Assembly: GCF_946222835.1 (NCBI RefSeq)
Contig: NZ_CAMIHD010000002.1
Location: 1-64,000, forward strand
Length of the DNA stretch: 64,000 nt
Reading direction: 5' to 3'
Source of the DNA: an uncultured Corynebacterium sp.
GTDB lineage: Bacteria; Actinomycetota; Actinomycetes; Mycobacteriales; Mycobacteriaceae
In this document: one piece after another, positions 17,440-26,125 of the stretch
How positions within the stretch are numbered: position 1 is the first letter of the stretch
Layout of the letters: each line of letters starts with the position of its first letter
Made by a program: the position numbers and the translations under genes
Notes under the pieces: model-generated
What the model was told of the DNA's origin: nothing
Seen by the model: the letters and a program-made list of their open reading frames with translations, nothing else
The model's database searches: none

Positions 17440-18113
17440 ATGACGGCTCCCAATGGCAATAATTACGGTGGATTTAACCAGCAGCCGCCCCAGTACAACC
17501 AACAGTATTATCCCCAGCAGAACAATGGTGGCGTCAGCGGTGCCACGATCGCTGCGATTATCGCGGCCCTTGTGGCGGTAATCGCGGTGGCCGCCATGGT
17601 CATTATGTTCGTAACCAATGACAAGAGCGATTCTACGGATAGCGCTGCCGCCGAGAGTCAATTCCAGCAGGCGGACGCGAATAGCGGATCCGGATCTGGG
17701 GCAGGGCCGGCAAGAAATCCGGTTCCGCCAAGGATGCTGCAGAGGATGAAGACTCCGGCCCAGTCACGGTGACCGAGACCAAGGATGCTCCGGCGCCAGC
17801 GCCGGCACAGGCTGGTTCTGCTGGCAGCAGCAATGGACATTCGTGGAATGATTACACCAGCTATTACGCGGCTACAAGCAAGACCTCCAGTGGTTTTGCC
17901 AACAACGTCTACACCGCATTTATGAATAACTGGGTTGCGGGCGGCGGCACCAACACCACCTTGAGTGTCTATTCGCCGGCCACCGGCGGCACCAACACCA
18001 CCTTGAGTGTCTATTCGCCGGCCACCGGTGGTACCTACACCATGTACTGCTCCGGTAGCTCCGCCCGAGTTTCTTGCTCCGGCGGCGATAACGCCCGCGT
18101 CGTTATCCACTAA
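17440..18113 (+). pseudogene. Frameshifted membrane-anchored envelope protein
   Basis: Two adjacent frames together make one coherent protein. The first (17440-17772) has a Q/Y/N/P-rich cytosolic start, one membrane helix at about residues 36-60 (TIAAIIAALVAVIAVAAMVI) and a D/S/A-rich stalk. The second frame continues the stalk (GKKSGSAKDAAEDEDSGPVT, readable upstream of the nominal GTG at 17769) and adds an extracytoplasmic C-domain with two cysteines, ending at 18113. One missing base near 17700-17710, in a G/C-rich run, explains the break. The C-domain also holds a 42-bp tandem duplication. Similar short C-domains occur, as I remember, at the ends of other corynebacterial surface proteins. 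It may be a true pseudogene, phase-variable, or a sequencing error. Confidence 0.75.
17946..18029 (+). repeat. 42-bp tandem duplication inside the frameshifted gene
   Basis: Unit 1 (17946-17987) and unit 2 (17988-18029) differ only at the last base (C/T). Each encodes GTNTTLSVYSPATG in frame. The near-identity indicates a recent slippage or unequal-crossover event. Confidence 0.95.
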
Positions 18114-18124
18114 ATACGCGCCGC

Positions 18125-18158
18125 AAAACCTCCTTTCCTGGCTGGGAAAGGAGGTTTT
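18125..18158 (+). terminator. Terminator before tex
   Basis: A 14-bp perfect stem (18125-18138 with 18145-18158) with a 6-nt loop ends in TTTT. Confidence 0.9.
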
Positions 18159-18257
18159 ATGCGTTAAGGGGGCGTCGGCAAGCGAAGGCGGCGTACGGGC
18201 CGTGCGGTAAATTGGGTGGGTCTAATCCCAAACCTCGAGAAAGAGTGAGGAGACCAC

Positions 18258-20591
18258 GTGAATATTGCGGCAACCATCGCCGCCGAGCTCAACGTAAAGG
18301 AAACGCAGATTTCCACCGCGTTGCAGCTGCTTGCGGAGGGCAATACTGTGCCTTTTATTGCCCGCTACCGCAAGGAGGCCACCGGCGGGCTGGATGACTC
18401 CCAGCTACGCACTATTGAAGAGCGCGCGAACTACCTGAAGGAATTGCAGGAGCGTAAGGAGACCATCCTTGCGGCGATTGAGGAGCAGGGCAAGCTTAGC
18501 GACGCCCTGAAGGAACAAATCCTTGCCTGCGAAACCAAGGCGCGCCTGGAGGATTTGTACCTGCCGTATAAGAAGCGCCGCAAAACTAGGGCGGATATTG
18601 CCCGCGAGGCCGGCCTAGAAGAGCTGACCGATAAGCTCATCGCGGATCCTCACGCCACCCCAGAAGATCTAGCGCAGGCCTTCCTTTGCGAGGGCTTTGA
18701 AGATACAAAGAAAGCCCTCGACGGCGCCCGCGCCATCCTGGTGGATCGCTTCGCACTGGACGCTGACCTGGTGGGTGAGGTGCGAGAGCGCATGTTTACT
18801 AAGGGGGTTATGGGCGCGCACGTCATTGAGGGCAAGGAAGCAGAAGGGGCGAAGTTTAAGGATTACTTCTCCTTCAACGAGCCCTTCCACACATTGCCCT
18901 CGCACCGCATTTTGGCGCTCCTGCGGGGCGAGAATGAAGGCGTATTGCAATTGCAGCTTGATGCTGGCGATGACGCGGACTATGAGGACGTTATTGCCTC
19001 CCGCTTTGAACTGGATCGCTCCTCCAAGTGGCTTGCTGACGCCGTCCATTGGGGCTGGCGCACCAAGCTTTATATTTCCTCCAGCCTGGATGTACGTATG
19101 CGCCTGAAAGAAGTGGCAGAGGAAGGTGCGCTGAAGATTTTTGCCACCAATTTGCGGGACGTGCTACTTGCTGCGCCGGCAGGTCAGCGTGCCACCATTG
19201 GCCTGGATCCGGGATACCGCAATGGCGTCAAGTGTGCGGTTGTAGACAAAACCGGCAAAGTGCTCGATACCACTATCGTCTACCCGCACCAGCCGCAGAA
19301 TCAGTGGAGCCAGGCGCTACAGACCTTGTCTACCTTGTGCGCCAAGCATTCAGTGGACCTTATGGCCATCGGAAATGGTACTGCCTCCCGCGAGACCGAG
19401 AAGCTCGCCCAGGAGATTGCGGACTTCATCAAGCAGGCCGGAGGCCAGCGTCCCACGCCCGTCGTAGTCTCAGAGTCCGGCGCTTCGGTGTATTCTGCCT
19501 CGCAGCTGGCGGCGGAGGAATTCCCCGATATGGATGTCTCGCTACGTGGTGCAGTCTCCATCGCTCGTCGTTTGCAGGATCCTCTGGCGGAGCTGGTAAA
19601 GATCGATCCGAAGGCTATTGGAGTGGGGCAGTATCAGCACGATGTTAACCAGACCGCGCTCGCTCGCACCCTTGATGGTGTGGTGGAAAGTGCCGTGAAC
19701 GGCGTGGGCGTAGATCTCAACACTGCTTCCGTCCCGCTGCTGGAGCGGGTGGCTGGAGTTAATTCCACCATCGCTGCCAATATTGTGGCTTACCGCAATG
19801 AAAACGGCTCCTTTGCTTCCCGCAAGGAACTGAAGAAGGTGCCGCGTCTTGGGCCTAAGGCGTTTGAGCAGTCCGCCGGATTCCTTCGTATCAATGGCGG
19901 CACCGATCCGTTGGATGCCTCCGCCGTGCACCCTGAGGCTTATCCGGTGGTCTCCCGCATTGGGGAAAAGACCGGTCTGGGAATTTCTGAGCTTATTGGA
20001 AATACTCGCGTACTTTCCAAGCTTGCGCCAGCAGATTTTGCCGATGAGACCTTTGGTATCCCTACGGTGAGCGATATCATCGCCGAGCTGGATAAACCTG
20101 GCCGCGACCCGCGTCCGGAGTTCAAGACCGCTACCTTCAAGGAGGGGGTGCATAAGGTCTCCGATCTCACCCCGGGAATGATCCTTGAGGGCACAGTTAC
20201 CAACGTGGCGGCCTTTGGCGCTTTTGTGGACGTTGGAGTACATCAGGACGGCCTCGTCCATGTTTCTGCCATGAGCCACAAGTTCGTCTCTGATCCGCAC
20301 GAGGTCGTGCGCTCTGGCCAAGTGGTCAAGGTAAAAGTCATGGAAGTCGACGTCGAACGTCAGCGCATCGGTTTGTCTTTGCGCCTCGATGATGAACCGG
20401 GGCAGCAGGCTCCCAAGCGCCGCGGCGATGCGCAGCGCTCCGCCAAGTCTGGGGGCAGGGGAGAAGGTAAGCGCTCCGGACACAAATCCGGGCGCGGTTC
20501 CCGGGGTGGCTCGCGCGGCCGCACCGGCGGTCGAGGTGGCTCCGGCGGTGGTGGCGCCATGGCCGATGCCTTGAAGAAGGCAGGCTTCTAG
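18258..20591 (+). CDS. tex: Tex family RNA-binding transcription accessory protein
   Basis: This 777-aa protein belongs to the Tex/Spt6-like family associated with transcription and RNA handling. The Tex N-terminal domain contains EGNTVPFIARYRKEATGGL (about 28-46). A YqgF/RNase H-like domain (GLDPGYRNGVKCAVVD) lies near residue 315, two helix-hairpin-helix motifs (VDLNTASVPLLERVAGVNS and RKELKKVPRLGPKAFEQSAG) near 480-540, and an S1 domain (GTVTNVAAFGAFVDVGVHQD) around 640-705. A basic G/R/S-rich tail of about 60 residues ends it. The GTG start follows GAGGAG. Monocistronic. Confidence 0.95.
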   Translation: MNIAATIAAELNVKETQISTALQLLAEGNTVPFIARYRKEATGGLDDSQLRTIEERANYLKELQERKETILAAIEEQGKLSDALKEQILACETKARLEDLYLPYKKRRKTRADIAREAGLEELTDKLIADPHATPEDLAQAFLCEGFEDTKKALDGARAILVDRFALDADLVGEVRERMFTKGVMGAHVIEGKEAEGAKFKDYFSFNEPFHTLPSHRILALLRGENEGVLQLQLDAGDDADYEDVIASRFELDRSSKWLADAVHWGWRTKLYISSSLDVRMRLKEVAEEGALKIFATNLRDVLLAAPAGQRATIGLDPGYRNGVKCAVVDKTGKVLDTTIVYPHQPQNQWSQALQTLSTLCAKHSVDLMAIGNGTASRETEKLAQEIADFIKQAGGQRPTPVVVSESGASVYSASQLAAEEFPDMDVSLRGAVSIARRLQDPLAELVKIDPKAIGVGQYQHDVNQTALARTLDGVVESAVNGVGVDLNTASVPLLERVAGVNSTIAANIVAYRNENGSFASRKELKKVPRLGPKAFEQSAGFLRINGGTDPLDASAVHPEAYPVVSRIGEKTGLGISELIGNTRVLSKLAPADFADETFGIPTVSDIIAELDKPGRDPRPEFKTATFKEGVHKVSDLTPGMILEGTVTNVAAFGAFVDVGVHQDGLVHVSAMSHKFVSDPHEVVRSGQVVKVKVMEVDVERQRIGLSLRLDDEPGQQAPKRRGDAQRSAKSGGRGEGKRSGHKSGRGSRGGSRGRTGGRGGSGGGGAMADALKKAGF

Positions 20592-20625
20592 CCGTCGTGG
20601 GCTAGCCTTTCTACCTGCTGGTTTT

Positions 20626-20656
20626 GCTCCCATCGTTGCGTGCGGTGGGAGCTTTT
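20626..20656 (+). terminator. tex terminator
   Basis: A 9-bp stem (20626-20634 with 20644-20652, one G-U pair) is followed by TTTT. Confidence 0.8.
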
Positions 20657-20782
20657 GCATGCTTAAGCGAAAATTCCTCCACGACGTGGAGTCCAATGTA
20701 CGCCCAGATTGTTTCAAAGTGGTAAGTTTGGCAAAACTAAATAAAAAACGCTTGGTGCCATATCAATTGCAAGGAGAAGAAA

Positions 20783-22897
20783 ATGAGCAAAGCCGCCAAA
20801 GCCGGCCATGGCAGGGGAGTGTTGGGTTGGCACCGCGTATTGGATTGGCGTCCGCGCAGTGCATTGTCACGAGTGTTTATCGTGTTCTTCCTGGTTGCGC
20901 CTATTATCATTGCCGGAACCATGATGTGGGCAATGTGGGACCCATCCAAATACATGCGCAAAATTGACCTAGCGGTGGTGAATGAAGACGCGGGCGTCAG
21001 CAAGCAAGGCGTTGATACCAACTACGGTGATCAGGTGGTAGAGGGCCTGCTGGATACCGATTACCTGAATTTCGCAGAGGTGAATAAGGATGAGGGGGAC
21101 CAGGGGCTGATTAAAGGTAAATATCTCCTAGTGGTGACCATCCCTGAGGATTTTTCCAAAAAGGCGGTGTCCATCATCAGCGATAAGCCTGTCAAACCTG
21201 AAATTCACTTCGCTAGCAATGATTATTACGGAACGAACGGCTCTGTTATTTCTTCGAGCTTAATCCCGCAGGTGCAAACCAGCGTGGAAAATGCAATCTC
21301 GAAAAAATATGCTGACCAGGTAATCGAGGGGCTCAATAAGCTCAGCGATGGAATAGGCACTGCCGCCGATGGTGCAGGGCGTCTTGATGAGGGTGCCGGG
21401 AAGCTACAAGAAGGTGGTGGTCGTGCGGTCGCCGGCATAGGTGAGCTGGGTGCCGGCGCAGGAAAGCTGCATGATGGAACTGGTGCGCTGCTTGACGGCA
21501 CCACCCGCCTCAATGAGGGAGTCGGGCGACTCGATGAAGGTGCCTCTCGCCTGGATGATGGTGCAACGCAACTTGCCGAAGGCTCCGATAAGCTGCTCGC
21601 TGGCACTGGCCGTCTCGCTGATGGTGCCGGCCAGATCGATGGCGGGGTCAATCAGCTCACGGGAATGCTCATCCCAGTGCTCAAACAGGCCCAGGTCGTG
21701 GTACCTGCCCTTTCGCAACTGGTAGAGGTACTGCGTAGCTTAGGTATGGGGCAACAGGCTGAACAGCTCCACTCGCTCGTATCCAAGCTAGATCCGGCGA
21801 CGAGTGGAAACATGGTGGATAAACTAGAACAACTTTCAAATGGTACCGGTCAGCTGTACTACAACCTCTCAGATCCCAACTCGGAGTATCTAGGCGGCAT
21901 GAACAAGCTCAATGGCGGGGCGCACCGTCTAGCTGATGGCACGAAGCAGCTACACAGCGGCATTGGAGAACTTAGCAACGGCGCCGCTCAGCTGCACGAT
22001 GGTACAAGCCGCCTCCATGACGGAACTGGCACCCTGAAGACAGGAACAGACCGCTTGGCGGCCGGCGGTGCCGAGCTCAAGGGCGGTATGGATAAGCTAA
22101 AAGCTGGCTCTGGCGAGCTCTCGCAGAAGCTGGCAGATGGTGCAGACAAAGCGCCATCCATCTCCAAACCGGAAGACTCAGCTCAAAACATGGCCGTACC
22201 CATTAACTTCACTGCGTCCAATGTGCACCCAGTCCAAACAGTAATAAGCTCCACGGACCCCACCCGCAAGGACGTCACCGGCGGTGCCTCTTTGCTCTTA
22301 GTGCTAGTCTTTGGCTTCCTTGTCATGCTGCTGGTGGCTATGGTGTTTCCCTATTACCTCGGCCGTAAAGGAACTCCAGTTGCGCATCCTGCGCGCGGAA
22401 TATTTTCCGCGTTTGCCACGCTGACTGTGCTCAACTTCTGTGTCCTTGCGTTTATGGCGCTGATGTCAGCAACCTTGGGGTGGTCACCGGCTAGCTGGCC
22501 GATGATTCTCGGGGTAATAGCGGCTATCGCGGCGGTGGGTGCGGCCACTTACCAATTTTTCCATGTGACTTTTGGGCGAAAGATTGGAGGCATCTTTGCC
22601 GCGGGACTTTTTGCCCTCGGTGTGATGGTCTTTGGTGGTGTGTGGCCGGTGGCCGCGATTCCCCGCCCGTTGAGCATTGTGCATCCTTTCCACCCGATGA
22701 CCTACGCAAAAGGCGCATTCACGCGTGCCACTGATGGGATTCATGATGCGACCTTCTGGAATGGAATGACAGCGCTGCTCGGATTCACCCTGATCGCACT
22801 TTTCGCCTCCTATTTGATCTTCCGCGCGCGTCACTTGGGTACGGCGAAAATCCTAGATGAGCACCTTTTTCGCTCCCAGCCTGTTGCGGCGGCGTAG
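20783..22897 (+). CDS. YhgE/Pip family membrane protein with seven-residue repeats
   Basis: This 704-aa protein has one N-terminal membrane helix (about 29-50), a large extracytoplasmic region, and five to six helices in the last ~200 residues, the topology of the YhgE/Pip family (phage infection protein and ABC-2-like permeases). Residues about 190-290 and 370-450 are built from a seven-residue repeat of the form G-x-x-x-L-x-x (GAGRLDEGAGKLQE and so on), roughly 14 and 11 copies, which predicts long helices or a coiled rod. Family members act in export or envelope functions that are not well defined; some are phage receptors. The ATG follows AAGGAG. No obvious partner gene is adjacent. Confidence 0.88.
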   Translation: MSKAAKAGHGRGVLGWHRVLDWRPRSALSRVFIVFFLVAPIIIAGTMMWAMWDPSKYMRKIDLAVVNEDAGVSKQGVDTNYGDQVVEGLLDTDYLNFAEVNKDEGDQGLIKGKYLLVVTIPEDFSKKAVSIISDKPVKPEIHFASNDYYGTNGSVISSSLIPQVQTSVENAISKKYADQVIEGLNKLSDGIGTAADGAGRLDEGAGKLQEGGGRAVAGIGELGAGAGKLHDGTGALLDGTTRLNEGVGRLDEGASRLDDGATQLAEGSDKLLAGTGRLADGAGQIDGGVNQLTGMLIPVLKQAQVVVPALSQLVEVLRSLGMGQQAEQLHSLVSKLDPATSGNMVDKLEQLSNGTGQLYYNLSDPNSEYLGGMNKLNGGAHRLADGTKQLHSGIGELSNGAAQLHDGTSRLHDGTGTLKTGTDRLAAGGAELKGGMDKLKAGSGELSQKLADGADKAPSISKPEDSAQNMAVPINFTASNVHPVQTVISSTDPTRKDVTGGASLLLVLVFGFLVMLLVAMVFPYYLGRKGTPVAHPARGIFSAFATLTVLNFCVLAFMALMSATLGWSPASWPMILGVIAAIAAVGAATYQFFHVTFGRKIGGIFAAGLFALGVMVFGGVWPVAAIPRPLSIVHPFHPMTYAKGAFTRATDGIHDATFWNGMTALLGFTLIALFASYLIFRARHLGTAKILDEHLFRSQPVAAA

Positions 22898-23012
22898 CTT
22901 GGGTAGGGGAGAAAAGCAGTGCCGGGAAGCAAATTTGGTTCCTTCCGGTGCATGTGGAAAAATAGTGCACCGTTCTATGTAACGGGCACGAACCGGTTAG
23001 GCATCACGCCGC

Positions 23013-23018
23013 TAGGGT
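23013..23018 (+). promoter_or_regulatory. -10 element of rplS
   Basis: TAGGGT in the context GCTAGGGTCC lies 31 bp before the rplS ATG, similar to the element upstream of rpsB at 31178-31183. Confidence 0.45.
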
Positions 23019-23049
23019 CCTCTGTCCCAAATTGAAAAGGAATATTGGC

Positions 23050-23394
23050 ATGTCCAACATTATTGACAAGGTCGATGCAGCACAGCTGCGCGACGATATC
23101 CCGTCCTTCCGCCCAGGCGATACCCTCGACGTTAACGTAAAGGTTATCGAGGGTAACAACGAGCGTGCACAGCTGTTCAAGGGCATCTGCATCCGTCGTC
23201 AGGGTTCCGGCATCCGTGAGACCTTCACCGTCCGTAAGGTCTCCTTCGGCATCGGCGTTGAGCGTACCTTCCCGGTTCACTCCCCGAACCTGGAGTCCAT
23301 CAAGGTCTCCCGCCGTGGCCGCGTTCGCCGTGCGAAGCTGTACTACCTGCGCGACTTGCGCGGTAAGAAGGCTCGCATCAAGGAGCGCCGCTAG
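23050..23394 (+). CDS. rplS: 50S ribosomal protein L19
   Basis: This is a large-subunit protein at the 30S-50S interface. The sequence matches L19 throughout: RPGDTLDVNVKVIEGNNER, FKGICIRRQGSGIRETFTVRK, GVGVERTFPVHSP-like and the basic C-terminus RAKLYYLRDLRGKKARIKER. 114 aa is the normal length. The ATG at 23050 is preferred, with GAAAAGG just upstream. A terminator follows, so it is likely transcribed alone. Confidence 0.98.
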   Translation: MSNIIDKVDAAQLRDDIPSFRPGDTLDVNVKVIEGNNERAQLFKGICIRRQGSGIRETFTVRKVSFGIGVERTFPVHSPNLESIKVSRRGRVRRAKLYYLRDLRGKKARIKERR

Positions 23395-23416
23395 TATTAG
23401 CGCGTTGCGCGCCAAC

Positions 23417-23454
23417 ATCCCCCTTGCGCCCGCCCTAGTGGGTGCAAGGGGGAT
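23417..23454 (+). terminator. rplS terminator
   Basis: A 15-bp stem (23417-23431 with 23440-23454, one G-U pair) with an 8-nt loop is followed by TTCTGT. The T-run is weak. Confidence 0.75.
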
Positions 23455-23570
23455 TTCTGTGCCTAATTCAAAGTGTTCCCTTGTGACTGCCGGCAGGCTT
23501 TCAGCGGATAGTTGCCTGTGAATTCTTCAGCCGCGAGGGGGATAAAGCCAGAACCGAGACGTGGGGTTGC

Positions 23571-23576
23571 TAGGAT
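23571..23576 (+). promoter_or_regulatory. -10 element of the first lepB (leaderless)
   Basis: TAGGAT, preceded by TTGC, lies 7 nt before the GTG start at 23584. Confidence 0.5.
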
Positions 23577-23583
23577 CTAGCGC

Positions 23584-24387
23584 GTGAATAAAGACAGCAT
23601 CTCGCAGGAACAGTCGTCTGAAGGTGAGGGGGCCAACCCCGCAGAGGAGTTCGCCTCCCCGCAAGGCGAAGGGGCAACCAAGAAGAAAGACATGCCGTGG
23701 CTGCTGGAAACCCTTCTAGTCGTGGCGACGGTCCTTGTGATCGTGGGCCTTTTCCAGAACTTTATTGGACGGCAGTATGTGATCCCTTCTGGTTCGATGG
23801 AACCTACCCTACATGGCTGCGAGGGCTGTACCAATGACCGTATCTTTACAGAAAAGATCTCCTATTACGGCGATGGAGAGCCAGAACCAGGCGATGTGGT
23901 CGTGTTCAAAGGCACCGAGGACTGGAATTCCAACTATGTCTCGCCGCGCTCGTCCAATCCGCTAATCCACGGTGTGCAGGACGCGTTGAGCTTTGTATCT
24001 TTGGCACCGCCCGATGAAAATACCCTAGTCAAGCGCGTGGTTGCCACCGGTGGCCAGACTGTATCCTGCCAGGAGGGCGATCCTGCAGTCATGGTTGATG
24101 GCAAGCCCATCGAGCAAGACTACGTGCAAGACCCGCCCACGTACCCGGTGGATAAGTCGACAGGCTCGGAAGCCTGTGGAGGCCCGTACTTTGGTCCCGT
24201 GGAAGTACCGGAGGGCAATATCTGGGTCATGGGTGATAACCGCACGGCCTCAGCAGACTCTCGCTATCACATGAGCGATAAATTCCACGGCACAGTTCCG
24301 GTGGAAAATGTCCGCGGCAAGGTGAAGTTCGTCTTTTGGCCGTTTACCCGAATCGGTGGCGTCGATGACCCGGACATCCAAGAATAA
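23584..24387 (+). CDS. lepB: Signal peptidase I (first of two)
   Basis: This membrane serine protease removes signal peptides from Sec and Tat substrates. After a 35-residue acidic/polar N-terminus there is one membrane helix (about 40-60). The catalytic serine is S71 in SGSMEPTLHG and the lysine is K150 in ENTLVKRVVATGG; the VMGDNRTASADSR box is near the C-terminus. The motif is followed by a CxxC pair (HGCEGC) and two later cysteines, so disulfides outside the membrane are likely. The GTG start is supported by the -10 hexamer 7 nt upstream. It overlaps the second lepB. Confidence 0.95.
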   Translation: MNKDSISQEQSSEGEGANPAEEFASPQGEGATKKKDMPWLLETLLVVATVLVIVGLFQNFIGRQYVIPSGSMEPTLHGCEGCTNDRIFTEKISYYGDGEPEPGDVVVFKGTEDWNSNYVSPRSSNPLIHGVQDALSFVSLAPPDENTLVKRVVATGGQTVSCQEGDPAVMVDGKPIEQDYVQDPPTYPVDKSTGSEACGGPYFGPVEVPEGNIWVMGDNRTASADSRYHMSDKFHGTVPVENVRGKVKFVFWPFTRIGGVDDPDIQE

Positions 24388-25102
24388 ATCTACTTCCCAA
24401 CGTCTGCGCACTCGGGATTTTTTCTTCCCCGTGGTGGCAGGTTTTGTCCTGCTGGTGCTCTTACAAGTACTGGTGGGAAGGATGTATGTCATCCCTTCTG
24501 CGTCCATGGAACCTACCCTGCATGGTTGTGCCGGCTGCGAAAATGATCGCATTGCAGTGCAGAAGGTCAGCTATTACTTCACAGATCCAAAACCCGGTGA
24601 TGTCGTTGTCTTTGAAGGGCCGGAGTCATGGAATAACGAGTTTCAGGTCAAACGCTCGCGCAACATTATCGTGCGTGGTGCGCAGAATGCCTTGGCGACA
24701 GTAGGGCTTTTGCCAAGCGGGGAAAATATCCTCGTCAAGCGGGTAATTGCTACCGGCGGACAAACGGTGAGCTGTGAGGCTGGGGATACCTCGGTAATGG
24801 TGGACGGTCAGCCGATTGACCAATCCTTCGTGCTTGATCCACCGGAGATACCCGTAGACCCCGGCGTTGGCTCGCAGGAGTGTGGCGGTGAGTACTTCGG
24901 TCCCGTCACCATCCCGGAAGGGCATCTGTGGGTAATGGGGGATAATCGCACTAACTCCCTCGATTCGCGTGCACACTTGGGCGATAACCTACAAGGCACC
25001 GTGCCAGTGGACAATATTCGCGGCCGCGTTGAGGCTGTCATTTTGCCTCTTTCGCGATGGGGTGGGGTGGAGCACCCAGAAATTTCGCATGCGGCGGCTT
25101 AA
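24356..25102 (+). CDS. lepB: Signal peptidase I (second of two)
   Basis: This is a paralogue of the gene just upstream. It has a basic N-terminus, one membrane helix (about 22-41), serine S50 in SASMEPTLHG, lysine K128 in ENILVKRVIATGG, the CxxC after the serine box (HGCAGC) and the VMGDNRTNSLDSR box. The two copies share most motifs and the same cysteine pattern, indicating local duplication. The GTG at 24356 overlaps lepB1 by 32 bp; an ATG three codons later (24365) is equally possible. rnhB follows with a 14-bp overlap. Confidence 0.93.
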   Translation: MASMTRTSKNKSTSQRLRTRDFFFPVVAGFVLLVLLQVLVGRMYVIPSASMEPTLHGCAGCENDRIAVQKVSYYFTDPKPGDVVVFEGPESWNNEFQVKRSRNIIVRGAQNALATVGLLPSGENILVKRVIATGGQTVSCEAGDTSVMVDGQPIDQSFVLDPPEIPVDPGVGSQECGGEYFGPVTIPEGHLWVMGDNRTNSLDSRAHLGDNLQGTVPVDNIRGRVEAVILPLSRWGGVEHPEISHAAA

Positions 25103-25730
25103 GCAACGACGCACCTACGAGCTGGCATTGAGCAAGGCCGGGCTCGGGCCGGTGGCTGGGGTGGATGAGGCTGGGCGCGGCGCGTGTTGTGGGCCGATCA
25201 CCATAGGCGCCTGCATTATGCCTGATCGCCCGATCAAGGAACTGGCGGTGCTTACCGATTCCAAAAAGCTAACTCCCAGGCAGCGCGAGAGGCTCTTTCC
25301 GCTCATTAAAGACAAGGCTGTGGACTGGTCTGTAGTGCATATTAGCGCGGGGGACATCGATAAGCACGGCATCCAGCACGCTAATATTGCCGGTATGCGC
25401 AGGGCGGTAGCACGTCTGGGCGTCCGTCCAGGCTATGTGCTTAGCGACGCCCTCTTTATCCCCGGCCTAAGCCAACCCCAGCTGCCGATTATCGGCGGCG
25501 ATGCCGCCGCGCGGTGTATCGCCGCGGCGAGTGTATTGGCAAAAGTTAGTCGCGACCACCTAATGCGCGACCTTGATACGCGCTACCCCGGCTATGAATT
25601 AGCCAAGCACAAGGGCTATGGCACTAAGGCGCACGAGGCCGCAATTACGGCACTTGGAGCGTGCCCGGAACACCGGATGAGCTATGACAATGTCCGACGC
25701 GCTCATGCGGAGTTCGCCGCGCGTGCCTAG
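25089..25730 (+). CDS. rnhB: Ribonuclease HII
   Basis: This enzyme cuts RNA in RNA-DNA hybrids and removes misincorporated ribonucleotides. The active-site motif GVDEAGRGACCGP has D26 and E27, and the family segments ISAGDIDKHGIQHANIAGMRRAV, IIGGDAAARCIAAASVLAKVSRD and KHKGYGTKAHEAAI are intact. The start at 25089 (MRRLKQRRTYELAL) is chosen because upstream in-frame sequence lies inside lepB2 and does not resemble the family. The 213-aa length is normal. It is cotranslated with the signal peptidases. Confidence 0.96.
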   Translation: MRRLKQRRTYELALSKAGLGPVAGVDEAGRGACCGPITIGACIMPDRPIKELAVLTDSKKLTPRQRERLFPLIKDKAVDWSVVHISAGDIDKHGIQHANIAGMRRAVARLGVRPGYVLSDALFIPGLSQPQLPIIGGDAAARCIAAASVLAKVSRDHLMRDLDTRYPGYELAKHKGYGTKAHEAAITALGACPEHRMSYDNVRRAHAEFAARA

Positions 25731-25792
25731 CTAAAATTTAGGCTCCTGCGCGCTAAGCTTAGGCGAGCTAACCCACAACCTGGAGGTCCACC

Positions 25793-26098
25793 GTGAGTGC
25801 AGAGGAACTCGATAACTACGAGGCTGAGGTAGAGCTGTCCCTCTACCGCGAGTACCGTGACGTTGTCAGTCAGTTTTCCTATGTAGTTGAAACTGAAAGG
25901 CGCTTTTATCTGGCTAATGCGGTAGAGCTAATTCCACATACCTCTGGGCCTGATGTCTACTACGAAGTGCGCATGTCCGATGCGTGGGTATGGGATATGT
26001 ACCGCTCCGCCCGCTTTGTGCGCTATGTCCGCGTCATTACCTACAAGGATGTCAATATCGAAGAGCTGGATAAGCCGGAATTCATGGTGCCGGAATAA
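25793..26098 (+). CDS. DUF2469 family protein
   Basis: This 101-aa acidic protein belongs to a family conserved across actinobacteria, nearly always next to rnhB and yraN. Its function is not established. Features are MSAEELDNYEAEVELSLYREYRDV at the start and a Tyr/Trp-rich centre (YYEVRMSDAWVWDMYR, FVRYVRVITYKDVN). The GTG start follows a good CTGGAGG. The strong conservation and location suggest a housekeeping role tied to nucleic-acid processing, but this is inference. Confidence 0.93.
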   Translation: MSAEELDNYEAEVELSLYREYRDVVSQFSYVVETERRFYLANAVELIPHTSGPDVYYEVRMSDAWVWDMYRSARFVRYVRVITYKDVNIEELDKPEFMVPE

Positions 26099-26125
26099 AT
26101 TTGTCAACTCGGCGCTACAAGCGTT

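Noticed and set aside
19542..20717. 391-aa minus-strand open frame over tex
   Set aside because: Antisense shadow of tex without any family signature or ribosome binding site.
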